Source: Clitoria ternatea
Lineage: Eukaryota > Streptophyta > Magnoliopsida > Fabales > Fabaceae
DNA: 64,000 nucleotides
Assembly (NCBI GenBank): GCA_037962975.1
Contig: CM075669.1
Coordinates: forward strand, 122,156,501-122,220,500
Reading direction: 5' to 3'
Part shown: positions 11,305 to 20,792 of the stretch, piece by piece
Numbering within the stretch: position 1 is the first letter of the stretch
Layout: each line of letters begins with the position of its first letter
Translations under genes and position numbers: made by a program
Notes under the pieces: model-generated
Databases searched by the model: none
Told to the model about the DNA's origin: nothing
The model's input: the letters and a program-made list of their open reading frames with translations, nothing else

Positions 11305-11535
11305 GAGTTCTAAGTGACTTGCTGCCAAAAACAAATTTCCACTGATTCCTTAATTTATGCATTGGAAGACTTAATTTACCAGTGATCCATGTTTCCTGAC
11401 TTGAGAAGTGCAATTGTCTACCTCAATAAATGCAATCGCTATTTCAATTTGAGTCTCGAGAGAGGATTCAGCGGAGTTGATTTTCTGAAAACATGTACTG
11501 ATATTTTCCATGATTCAGTGCATGATTCCAGCTGT

Positions 11536-11893
11536 GAATCGATTCTTCCAGGCTATTTTTCCATCAAAAAACAGCGAGTGAATCGATTCCTGGCAAGGGG
11601 AATCGATTCCTGGCATCATGAATCAATTCCTGTACTTCCTGAATCGATTCCTGGCTTTTCTGACATGAATGAATCAATTCCTATAGGGGGAATCGATTCC
11701 CAGCCCCATGAATCGATTCCTTAGCTCTTTGAATCGATTCCTCTTTATGAAATACTACATGAATCGATTCCTATAGTTCTTGAATCGATTCCTCTTTATA
11801 AAATACAACATGAATCAATTCCTATAGTTCTTGAATCGATTCCTCTTTATAAAATTCAACATGAATCGATTCCTATAGCTCTTGAATCGATTA
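11536..11893. repeat. GAATCGATTC palindrome array in the Sirevirus LTR
   Basis: About fifteen copies of the perfect palindrome GAATCGATTC (usually GAATCGATTCCT, some decayed to GAATCAATTC) at 15-30-bp spacing. The same array is present in the other LTR at about 18620-18975. Repeated palindromes in the regulatory part of the LTR are a described feature of Sireviruses. This particular word was read directly here. Confidence 0.9.
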
Positions 11894-12128
11894 CTGGCTT
11901 TCCTGGTCATGTTTCCTTGAATTTTTGATGCATTTTGATACGTTTTGGGTCCAGTGTTCATGGCACTTTGCATATTCCTTTAATCTTTGTTTCTTTTTGA
12001 TTTCTGGACTCATATCTTCATGCTTTTTGATTAATTACTTTTACAACATCCTTTAAATTTATCAATTAAATTTCTTGATCCTTCAATTGTTTGTCATTCA
12101 TCAAAACCTGTTTCAACATAAAAATACA

Positions 12129-12142
12129 TTCTCCCCCTTTTT
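12129..12142 (-). other. Sirevirus polypurine tract
   Basis: The element strand reads AAAAAGGGGGAGAA immediately before the LTR start. This is the plus-strand priming site expected at this position and fixes the inner LTR boundary. Confidence 0.85.
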
Positions 12143-12456
12143 GATGATGACAACAATTGTTCATCTCTTGGGGTGTTAGTTTCATAACAGTTATATTTTC
12201 AAAGTATAGAACTCCCCCTATCAAGTTTAATTATAATTTTCATGCATTAGTATACCACTCGTGATGACAATTTATTAAAGAAATATTTTATAAGGCTCCC
12301 CCTTAATCATGCAATTTAACAAGGATAGATAGAGATGTTGAATTTAGACTTTATTTCCCCTTTTGGAATTATCAAAAATTAAAAAGAGAAATTAAACAAA
12401 CAATGAAATTTTATTAAACAGGATACATGTAAAGATGGATACAACAAAGACTAACT

Positions 12457-13569
12457 TTAAGGATTAAAAAATCGGAACTCAGAAAATTGTTGAGAGAGTT
12501 CATTATAGTGAGTAGTCATGTTGTCTTCTATTTGGTCAAAACGCGCATTCATATTGTTCTCCATTCCATCAATGCGAGAAGTCATCCCATCAAAGTGAGC
12601 ATTTATTGCATCAAAGCGGGTATGAAAATGAGAGGTCAACCTATTAAAGAAAACATCATTTGGATTTATAGGAGGTGGTGGAAATGCTTGTTGTTGAGGT
12701 TGATCATCATTGTCATCACTGCTTTGTGCATGTGGAGGTGAGTATTGCCACGCACCATCTTGGTTGTGCCAACCCATTTTTAAGAGATGAGTGCTCCCTA
12801 TTTTACCTTTGCGCCCTACTGCTTCCTTTACTTCATTTGAAAGATCAACATTGAAATGTTTGAGAAGCTTGGTGATTAAAACAACATAAGGAAGTTTTGT
12901 GAGTCTTTTAAAGTCAATCATATGATTGCAAATAAGTTTGGTCCAATTTATCTCTTTTTCATGGAGCATAGCCCAAAGAATAAGAGTTTGGTTTTCACTT
13001 ACTCTAGCATTGTTTGACCCTTTTGGAAGAATGATTTTGACCAAGAAGTAGTGCAGAAGGCGATGATCAATGTTTAGCTCCCCAACGGTGCTTTTGGAAG
13101 CAGAAGATAGATTTAGAAAAGTACGAGCATCAATAGAATTATATTCCCAATCAGGAGAAGGTTCAAAGCCAAAGAAATCAACATTATTGAGTGAAAGCTT
13201 CCCGACTTGATGAAGAACATTATCATCAAGGGTAATAGTTACCCCTTTGATTTTGGCTAGACAGCGTCCATTAGAGATCCTTAATGTTGAGTAGAAGGCT
13301 CTAATCAACTCAGGATAAATGTGATTTTCTTCAAGTGCGACGAACTCCAAAAGATGTTGTTGCCTAAGGATGTTGAGTACAAGAAAATCATGTTCGTCGA
13401 AGAGCGGAACATCAAGCCAATGAGCAGGTATGAGGAGTCGTTCTGAATATTTTTTGAGGTACCTCTCAAGTTGCGTTTGATTATCAAAAAATCTTGAGAG
13501 ATCATTGATATTTGATGAAGAGCTAACTTCTCCTATTCTTTTCTTCCTGTTTTGGGATGAGGAGGCCAT
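12457..13569 (-). CDS. Sirevirus env-like protein, intact (370 aa)
   Basis: A single uninterrupted frame with a clean ATG (MASSSQNRKKRIGE). A Ser-rich basic N-terminus is followed by a globular part (residues about 25-265) with RLLIPAHWLDVPLFDEHDF, YPELIRAFYSTLRI and NWTKLICNHMIDFKR, resembling the plant retrotransposon env-like/'putative transposon protein' family. Then come a Gln/Pro-rich linker (about 280-300) and a C-terminal coiled coil with 11-residue periodicity (FDAINAHFDGMTSRIDGMEN...). No signal peptide or transmembrane helix is evident, so an envelope role is doubtful; the coiled coil suggests a multimeric binding protein. It survives intact although pol in the same element carries several stops, which may reflect chance or selection before insertion. 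Its upstream region looks like a separate promoter. Confidence 0.85.
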   Translation of the reverse strand: MASSSQNRKKRIGEVSSSSNINDLSRFFDNQTQLERYLKKYSERLLIPAHWLDVPLFDEHDFLVLNILRQQHLLEFVALEENHIYPELIRAFYSTLRISNGRCLAKIKGVTITLDDNVLHQVGKLSLNNVDFFGFEPSPDWEYNSIDARTFLNLSSASKSTVGELNIDHRLLHYFLVKIILPKGSNNARVSENQTLILWAMLHEKEINWTKLICNHMIDFKRLTKLPYVVLITKLLKHFNVDLSNEVKEAVGRKGKIGSTHLLKMGWHNQDGAWQYSPPHAQSSDDNDDQPQQQAFPPPPINPNDVFFNRLTSHFHTRFDAINAHFDGMTSRIDGMENNMNARFDQIEDNMTTHYNELSQQFSEFRFFNP

Positions 13570-13670
13570 GTTTTTGACGAAGATGGAAGAGACAGAAAGG
13601 TTTTTGGAGAATAGGAATAAGGACTGGAAATGGAAAGGAGTGTTGTGAGGAAAGACATTGAATCAGCTCA

Positions 13671-13677
13671 ATTTATA
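13671..13677 (-). promoter_or_regulatory. putative TATA box of the env-like gene
   Basis: The minus strand reads CTCTATAAATTGAG about 100 bases upstream of the env-like ATG, between the GAATCGATTC cluster and a pyrimidine-rich leader. The spacing suits a TATA box, a start site about 30 bases downstream, and a 5' UTR of roughly 70 bases. The arrangement copies that of the LTR (array, then TATA). Confidence 0.55.
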
Positions 13678-13683
13678 GAGTAA

Positions 13684-13826
13684 CTAGCGTGGGGAATCTA
13701 TTCATAGCTTGGGAATCGATTTATCTTTGCCAAAATGTAAGACATGAATCGATTCAAGAGGAGGGGAATCGATTCATCAGGTTGGACACATGGGAATCGA
13801 TTCATCTTGAGTGGGAGTCGATTCCT
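13684..13826. repeat. GAATCGATTC palindrome cluster upstream of the env-like gene
   Basis: Six copies or near copies (for example at 13745, 13767 and 13794) of the same palindrome that fills the LTRs. They lie just upstream of the proposed env-like TATA box. The surrounding sequence is not otherwise LTR-like. Confidence 0.85.
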
Positions 13827-14587
13827 TGTTTGAATTTTGCTTGATTTTCACCTTGATGGTCACGAGAAGATGGAAGAATGAAATTTTGTCTTTATGCCAA
13901 TGTTTGGTTCACATGATAAGTTATAAAATAGGCACTTTTTGACTTGTATTACTAGGAATCACGTGAAGGGAATATGTGCATAGGAAATTGTCCTTTGTTT
14001 TATTGCTCACGTGAAAGTCATTTGAAGGGATAAGAGAGTTTGAAGCATGTGCTGTTGCCTTGGAGCAGACCACGTGAAAGCTTTTGAGAAAAAAAACATG
14101 TTGGAGCCTTTTTCAATAAAAGTCACAAGAGAATTTTTGAATGGGATAAATAATATGATATAAGAGACCTGTACATGAATATGCATTTACAGAAATTTGA
14201 TCTTCAGATGGTGGCTTCACGTGAAGGGATATGCAAAGAGTTTAAATTTTTTGCAATTTTTACCAATGATTTTGTTTCATAAATTTATCAAGAAAATCAA
14301 AGGTTAATTTGCATTTGTTTTTGAGATCATGTGGTTCATAAGAGATTATTTTGTGTAAAAGAGATATGTTTTAATTAAATAGATACAAAATGGGGATTTA
14401 CAAATTTATGGGATATTAACATGATTATTGAAAATGTAATTATCTTTTTGATTTAAATCTCAAGATAATGCATATTTAAAGTAAATCGATATTTTCAAAA
14501 ATAGAATTTTTATGAAGGAAGAATAAATTTTTAAATTAAAGATTTGTGATAATAAAATGAAAATATTTAAGAGAATGAATTTTTAGA
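13827..14587 (-). other. Sirevirus pol-env spacer
   Basis: AT-rich and non-coding, with several repeats of a 'cacgtgaa' word (near 13963, 14010, 14072 and 14218). CACGTG is the plant G-box core; whether it matters here is unknown. Confidence 0.4.
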
Positions 14588-15007
14588 TTAAAGAATTTCT
14601 AAAATGCCTAACTCCCTTCTAATATTTATAAACTGTTCCTTTGGAAGAGGTTTAGTGAAAATATCCGCCAATTGTTTAGAAGTTTCAACATATTCAAGAA
14701 CACAATCTCCTTTTAAAACATGATCTCGTATGAAATGGTGACGGATTTCTATGCGTTTTATCTGTGAATGCATAACCGGATTTTTGGAGATATTTATAGC
14801 GCTAGTGTTGTCACATTTAATGGGTATTTGGTCTAGAACAACACCGAAGTCAAGAAGTTGTTGTCTCATCCATAGGATTTGAGCACAACAACTTCCAGCT
14901 GCAACATATTCTGCCTCAGCTGTTGATAGTGCGACACTTACTTGTTTCTTGCTATGCCAAGAAACAAGAGAATTTCCGAGTAAATGACAAGTACCGCTGG
15001 TACTTTT
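14588..15007 (-). pseudogene. Sirevirus RNase H
   Basis: Element-strand frame with STSGTCHLLGNSLVSWHSKK, VALSTAEAEYVAAGSCCAQ (Glu region), IKCDNTSAINISKNP (Asp region) and a KQLADIFTKPLPKEQF end. It terminates after NIRRELGILEI. It is part of the same polyprotein as the reverse transcriptase, from which a TGA at about 15006 now separates it. Confidence 0.9.
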
Positions 15008-16415
15008 TCAATCTAATTTGCAACCGGCAAAGTCAGAATCAGAATATCCTACAAGAATACATTCAACGCCTTTGGGATACCATAAGCCAACATTTTGAGT
15101 ACCCACAAGATATTTTAAAATTCTTTTTACGGCAGTAAGATGTGATTCTTTAGGACATGCTTGATATCTAGCGCACATACATACCGTAAACATAATATCG
15201 GGTCTACTAGCTATTAAGTAAAGTAAGGATCCAATCATACCTCGGTATTTAGTTATTTCAACGTGCTTACCCTTCTCATCTTTGTCTAAGTAGCAAGAAG
15301 TACTTATTGGTGTGGCTATTTTATTTGCTTTATCCATTTCAAACCTTTTGAGTAGTTCTTTACAGTATTTTGTTTGACTAATGAAAGTTCCTTCTTTTGT
15401 TTGCTTAATTTGTAGCCCAAGGAAGAATGTGAGTTCTCCCATCATGGACATTTTGAATTCATCTTGCATAATCTTGGCAAACTCTTGACAAAGAATTTCG
15501 TTAGTAGCACCAAATATTATGTCATCAACATAAACTTGTACCAAAAGGATGTCATGGTTTTTACATTTTATAAACAATGTTGTATCAACCTTTTCCCTTT
15601 CAAAATTATTTTCTAGAAGAAATTTACTGAGTCATTCATACCAAGCTCTTGGAGCTTGTTTCAAACCGTATAAAGCTTTTCTCAATTTAAAAACATGGTT
15701 TGGAAATTTATGATTTTCAAAACCGGGAGGTTGATTTACATAAACTTCTTCTTGAATATAACTGTTTAGAAAAGCGCTTTTAACATCCATTTGATAAAGC
15801 TTAAAATCTATACAACAAGGAAAAGCTAACAATAATCATATGGCTTCTAACCTAGCTACGGGAGCATATGTTTCTTCATAGTCTATTCCCTCTTCTTGAT
15901 TATATCCCTTAGCAACTAATCTAGCTTTATTTCTTGTTATTATTCCATTTTCATCTAGCTTATTTCTAAAAACCCATTTCGTGTCTATTATTTGATGATC
16001 ATTGGGTTTTGGCACAAGTTTCCAAACTTCATTTCTTTCAAATTGATTTAATTTCTCTTGTATGGCCAACATCCAATGTTCATCAACAATAGCTTCATTG
16101 ATATTCTTGGGTTCTATTTATGATACAAAGGCTGAGTGATTGCATGCATTTCTAATAGCGTTTTGAGTACTTACACCTTTTGTTATTTCACCTATTGTCC
16201 AATGGATGGTTCTTCATGGTGATCCACTCCTTTTGTTGAGGTTCGTCATTTTGTGTTGTATCTTCTTCATTTTTGATTTCTTCTTTATCGTCTAAGTTCA
16301 TTTCTTGGAGTGTACCTACAAGATCATCAATATCCTTTCTCGGAGGATTTTGGTTAAGTTCATCAAATTTGACATGTATAGACTCTTTAATTGTACAAGT
16401 TCGTTTGTTAAAGAG
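15008..16415 (-). pseudogene. Sirevirus reverse transcriptase with upstream linker
   Basis: RVT_2-type copia reverse transcriptase. WKLVPKPNDHQIIDTKWVF opens the domain, then KARLVAKGYNQEEGIDYEET, QMDVKSAFLN (first Asp), ALYGLKQAPRAWYE and YVDDIIFGATN (catalytic YVDD), then LGLQI, IASRPDIMFTV and the connection domain. Stops at about 15834 and 15630 fall where an Arg codon is expected, consistent with CGA to TGA change. 16073-16415 is the acidic linker between integrase and RT, with a further stop near 16120. It cannot be translated as one chain. Confidence 0.92.
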
Positions 16416-17069
16416 TCAATATGCTTTACTAGTAGATGAATAACCTAAAAATATTGCTTCATCAGATTTCGCATCGAATTTGCCGAGATTTTCCTTTCCA
16501 TTGTTTAAGACAAAGCATTTGCATCCAAATATATGAAAATAAGAGATATTTGGTTTTCTTCCTTTATAAAGCTCATAGGGGGTTTTCTTTAATATAGGCC
16601 TTATCAAACATCGATTCATAACATGGCAAGCAGTATTTAGCGCATCGGCCCAAAAGTGTTTTGCAATATTACTTTCATTCAACATAATTCTTGCGAGCTC
16701 CGCTAAAGATCGATTTTTCCTTTCAACTACTCCATTTTGTTGAGGAGTTCTTGGAGTCGAAAAATTATGTTCAATGCCAAATTTTTCACAAAATTTTTCA
16801 AACGATTGGTTTTCAAATTCTCCCCCATGATCCGTTCGAATGGATGCTATTTTCAAATTTTGCTCGTTTTGGATGATCTTGGCAAGTTTCTTAAATGCAT
16901 GATATGCTTCATTTTTGTGAGTAAGAAACAAAGTCCATGTATACCTAGAATAATCATCCACAATCACAAGACCATAATAATTTCCACCAAAACTTTTAAT
17001 CTTTGAAGGTCCAAATAAATCCATATGTAAAAGTTGCAAAGGTCTATTTGTTGAAACAACATTTTTTGC
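16416..17069 (-). pseudogene. Sirevirus integrase core
   Basis: Copia integrase with all three catalytic acidic residues visible: LLHMDLFGPSK (Asp), SIRTDHGGEFEN (Asp) and QQNGVVERKNRSLAELARIM (Glu). The GKCF-type end (YFHIFGCKCFVLNNGKENLG, FLGYSS) follows. One stop (at about 17060) separates it from the zinc-binding segment. Other than that the core is open for over 200 codons. Confidence 0.92.
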
Positions 17070-17645
17070 TTAAAAAGAAACCTTTACTTGTTTTCCTTTT
17101 TGACATGCGTCACAAAATTTGTTTTCAACTTTTAGTTTTGGTAAACCAATTACTAAATCTTTTGAAACAAGTTTGTTTAAATGGTCTATATGAATGTGAG
17201 TAATTCTTCTATACCATAGCCGTGATTCATCCTCTTTAGTTATGAAGCATTGCACATCATTTGAAGCAAGACAGTTAAGATTAATCATGTAAATATTATC
17301 GATTCTTTGACCAATGAATTTTACTTCCTTCTTTAGCTTATTTTCAATTATGCAACAATTTGATTCGAAAACAACTTTATATCCTTTGTCACATAATTGA
17401 CTAATACTAAGCAAGTTATGTTTAAGTCCTTCAACATATAGTACATCATTTATTGAAGTAGAAGAGTTTTTACCAATGTTACCGATTCTAAGTATTCTTC
17501 CTTTTGTGTTGTCTCCATAAGTAACAAAACCTTTGTTTCGAGGAGTAAATGATATAAACTTACTTTTGTCTCCCGTCATATGTTTTGAACACCCACTATC
17601 CAAGTACCAATGAGTGTTACTTGCTTTAAAGCATACCTACAAAAC
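17070..17645 (-). pseudogene. Sirevirus protease and integrase zinc-binding region (second copy)
   Basis: WYLDSGCSKHMTGD carries the copia protease active site (DSG). YVEGLKHNLLSISQLCDKGY and the GAG-pre-integrase HHCC motif (LWYRRITHIHIDHLNKL ... FCDACQKGK) follow. This copy leads directly into the integrase and therefore stands in the ancestral position. Its upstream junction toward the first copy has lost the frame (stops near 17640). Confidence 0.9.
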
Positions 17646-17648
17646 AAG

Positions 17649-18269
17649 TCAAGTTAGAGAACTTGGTACCCATTTTATGTTGGGTCCTTGTAGGTTAGTT
17701 TGTGAAGATGTTCCCTTAGGAACCCATACTTTTCTCACAACTTTTGGTCCTAATTTTCTAACATTACAATTGTAAGAATTATGACCTTTAAGTTTTGGTA
17801 AACCAATTACAAAATCTTTCGAAACAAGTTTGTTTAAATGGTCTATATGAATGTGAGCAATTCTTCTATGCCATAGCCATGATTCATCCTCTTTAGTTAT
17901 GAAGCATTGCATATCATTTGAAGCAAGACATTCAAGATTAATCATGTAAATATTATCGATTCTTTGACCAATGAATTTTACTTCCTTCTTTAGCTTATTT
18001 TCATTTGTGTAACAATTTAATTCAAAAACAATTTTATATCCTTTGTCACATAATTGACTAATACTAAGCAAGTTATGTTTAAGTCCTTCAACATATAGTA
18101 CGTCATTTATTGAAGTAGAAGAGTTTTTACCAATGTTACCGATTCTAAGTATTCTTCCTTTTGTGTTGTCTCCATAAGTAACAAAACCTTTGTTTCGAGG
18201 AGTAAATGATATAAACTTACTTTTGTCTCCCGTCATATGTTTAGAACATCCACTATCCATTATCTTCAT
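17649..18269 (-). pseudogene. Sirevirus protease region, tandem duplicate (first copy) with gag tail
   Basis: It repeats the protease block almost exactly (DSGCSKHMTGDKSK through VIGLPKLK), then switches within one codon to GHNSYNCNVRKLGPKV and NLQGPNIKWVPSSLT. That tail is the gag/zinc-knuckle sequence normally lying upstream of protease. The order protease-gag tail-protease shows a tandem duplication of roughly 0.65 kb with its break next to a shared CTTAAAG word. The few differences between copies suggest a fairly recent event. Confidence 0.9.
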
Positions 18270-18333
18270 CTAGGTGGTTGGCCATAAGGCAAAGGTTTGC
18301 TTCTTCATTTTCCGATTCATCCCATACTTATCT
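18270..18333 (-). pseudogene. gag remnant at the LTR-internal junction
   Basis: One element-strand frame reads WDESENEEANLCLMANHLDED, which matches the acidic segment after the zinc knuckle in Sirevirus gag. On one side it abuts truncated LTR, on the other the duplicated protease. The primer site, most of gag and the 3' half of the 5' LTR are therefore deleted. Confidence 0.8.
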
Positions 18334-19192
18334 CGTTTTTCGTTGCTGTAAGGTATGCTTCTACCTTCCATGTCTTCTATATTTATAGGAGTTCCAAGTG
18401 ACTTGCTACCAAAAACAAATTTCCACTGATTCCTTAAATTATGCGTTGGAAGACTTAATTTGCCAGTGATCCATGTTTCCTGACTTGAGAAGTGCAATTG
18501 TCTGCCTCAATAAATGCAATCACCGTTTCAATTTGAGTCTCGAGAGAGGATTCAGCGGAGTTGATTTTCTGAAAACGCGTATTGATATTTTCTATGATTC
18601 AGCGCATGATTCCAGTTGTGAATCGATTCTTCCAGGCTATTTTTCCATTAAAAAACAGCGAGTGAATCAATTCCTGGCAAGGGGAATCGATTCCTGGCAT
18701 CATGAATCGATTCCTGTACTTCCTGAATTGATTCCTGGCTTTTCCAACATGAATGAATCGATTCCTATAGGGGGGAATCGATTCCCAGCCCCATGAATCG
18801 ATTCCTTGGCTCTTTGAATCGATTCCTCTTTATGAAATACAACATGAATCGATTCCTATAGTTCTTGAATCGATTCCTCTTTATAAAATACAACATGAAT
18901 CAATTCCTATAGTTCTTGAATCAATTCCTCTTTATAAAATTCAACATAAATCGATTCCTATAGCTCTTGAATCGATTCCTGGCTTTCCTGGTCTTGTTTC
19001 CTTGAATTTTTGATGCATTTTGATACGTTTTGGGTCTAGTGTTCATGGTACTTTGCATATTCCTTTAATCTTTGTTTCTTTTTTATTTCTTGACTCATAC
19101 CTTATGCTTTTTTATTAAATGCTTGTATAACATCCTTCTTGATCCTTCAATTGTTTGTCATTCATCAAAACCTGTTTCAACAAAAAAATACA
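18334..19192 (-). repeat. Sirevirus 5' LTR, truncated
   Basis: It aligns with 11251-12128 of the complete LTR, including the GAATCGATTC array and TATA box, and ends at the TGAGT target duplication. About 680 bp corresponding to the element-downstream part (R/U5 side) are missing. Compared with the other LTR it lacks a short AT-rich block near 19130 and has scattered substitutions. Confidence 0.9.
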
Positions 19193-19197
19193 TGAGT

Positions 19198-20792
19198 TTC
19201 CTGTAGTACCCAGCTGTTATAAGAATTAGGTGGGCTTCGGTCGTTCTAGTGCAGAAACATTGTGCCCAGTGTCAGACTGAGCAGGACAGGTTTTGGTGAC
19301 TATGATGATGATAAGATTATTTTAGGCTCACATGCATCATAATGACTTAAAGATAAGATTAAGCATAATAGAACCAAACCCATCCATGATATTACATGTT
19401 CATACTTGGTTGATTTACATTTTATATGTGATTGTTGGTTGTTGTGATGATTGTTATAAAATTAAATTACTGTAATAGATTATACGATACATAATATCTT
19501 CATAGGACAGTGAGTAGTAAAGGAGAGAGGAAAAGGATTAGAAAGTTAGGGATAACATGAGTGGAAGAGTAAAGTAGTAAACTATTATAGAATGAGTAGT
19601 ACATATCAAGATAGTAAAAAGAAAGAGCCAATATTACGACTAAAATGAGGGATATAGAAATACAACTTATGCTGTGTGGGAGGGTGTCAAAAATGACATC
19701 TCTCATATTGTTATGGAAGATTATACTTACCCTTATAGCTTTACTCCAAACCTCCAATTACACGTCGTTACCATTATTGTAGAGATCAGGGCAGACCCCC
19801 GGTTATAGATCGACCTGGCCCCAACACATTAGTAGTTGTCATGGAGGATCAGGATGATATTACTACTGGTCAACCATGAGAGGTAAAGCATCCTTTTGAG
19901 AAGGATATTGAGAGTTTAGTTTGCCACTACAGAGATCCTCTGTTGCCACTTGGAGTGGAAGATAGGAGATTACAAAACACGAGGTAGCCTTAGATGCTGA
20001 ACCTTTAGGGCCCCATCCATTGCCAGAGCCCCTATATCCCTATAGGTCACCCACCCCTGAGTATATCCCGCTTTCACCAGGAGGGGACAATGATGATGAG
20101 CCTGAGGAAGACCCAAAGGAGGAGCCAGTAGATATTATTCAAGCCGAACCTGTTATTGTCACGATATTTCCACAACAAGTTTTACAGGCGGAGCCGATGG
20201 CTGTATATGTTCCAGAAGTATAGGTAGAGGTTCAGGTCTGTCAGCTTGCACCAATACAGTTACTATGGAGAGATTCCTTACCAAGCGTCAGTGGGACCAT
20301 TCACAGAGTTTCCTCCGCCATATTTTTCAGAGTTACATGTATGGTCAGACTGAGGATCTTATAGTGATGACATCTGAGGCTTGAGATCTACTAGCAACAG
20401 CATATAATGCGTATCATAGTCACCTCCATTGAACTACTCAGCCCTCTACGAGCATGGCCCCTCTAGAACTATTACTTAGCTTCCTTTTACTCAGCCCTCC
20501 CCCAGTGCGGCCGAGTCAGAGTGACAATGGACGGACGATGGCTAGGATAGTTTTATTTTCATCTTTTATGTTTTTGTATATTGTATGGAAGCCAACGTGC
20601 CCCAACCTTTTGTGATGTACATCTGTTAACTTGACCATGTATATATTTTATGTATATAATGTATCTGTTCCACTATGTTTATATGTACAATAAAAAATAA
20701 ACTTTCACATTTTTTTAAAATCTATAACCTATCAGTTAAGTAGGATGATGTAGTGGAAGGGATCGTCCTAGTTAATCAAGGGTGTAACATAA
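19198..20792 (+). repeat. degenerate repeat family A, copy 1, with acidic protein remnant
   Basis: It continues the host sequence interrupted by the Sirevirus (10514-10572). It shares order and phrases with 45085-46390, including 'gctctagtgcagaaacattgtg' and a coding stretch reading EPLYPYRSPTPEYIPLSPG then a run of Asp/Glu (20020-20223), and later TKRQWDHSQSFLRHIFQSY. The frame is broken many times. I do not recognise the protein; a retroelement product is likely because the last 50 bases (to GGGTGTAACA) look like an LTR end. Those bases recur inverted at 46573-46635. Confidence 0.55.

Larger units (their letters stand above)
10573..12128 (-). repeat. Sirevirus 3' LTR (complete)
   Basis: Bounded on the left by the TGAGT target duplication and on the right by the polypurine tract. 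On the element strand it begins TGTATTTTTATGTTGAAAC. The part from about 11250 rightwards aligns throughout with 18334-19192, with scattered substitutions and small indels. It holds a GAATCGATTC array and, on the element strand downstream of the array, a TATA box. Confidence 0.9.
10573..19192 (-). mobile_element. Sirevirus-type Ty1/copia retrotransposon with env-like gene
   Basis: An 8.6-kb element in minus orientation. Its plus-strand ends are TGTTAACC and ...AATACA, and it is flanked on both sides by TGAGT (10568-10572 and 19193-19197). From right to left it has a truncated 5' LTR, a trace of gag, a duplicated protease region, integrase, reverse transcriptase, RNase H, a spacer with a motif array, an intact env-like gene, a polypurine tract and a full 3' LTR of 1,556 bp. 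The pol order PR-INT-RT-RH is that of copia. The env-like gene downstream of RNase H and the AAAAAGGGGGAGAA tract are characteristic of the SIRE/Sirevirus genus. It inserted into a degenerate repeat that resumes at 19198. Confidence 0.93.
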
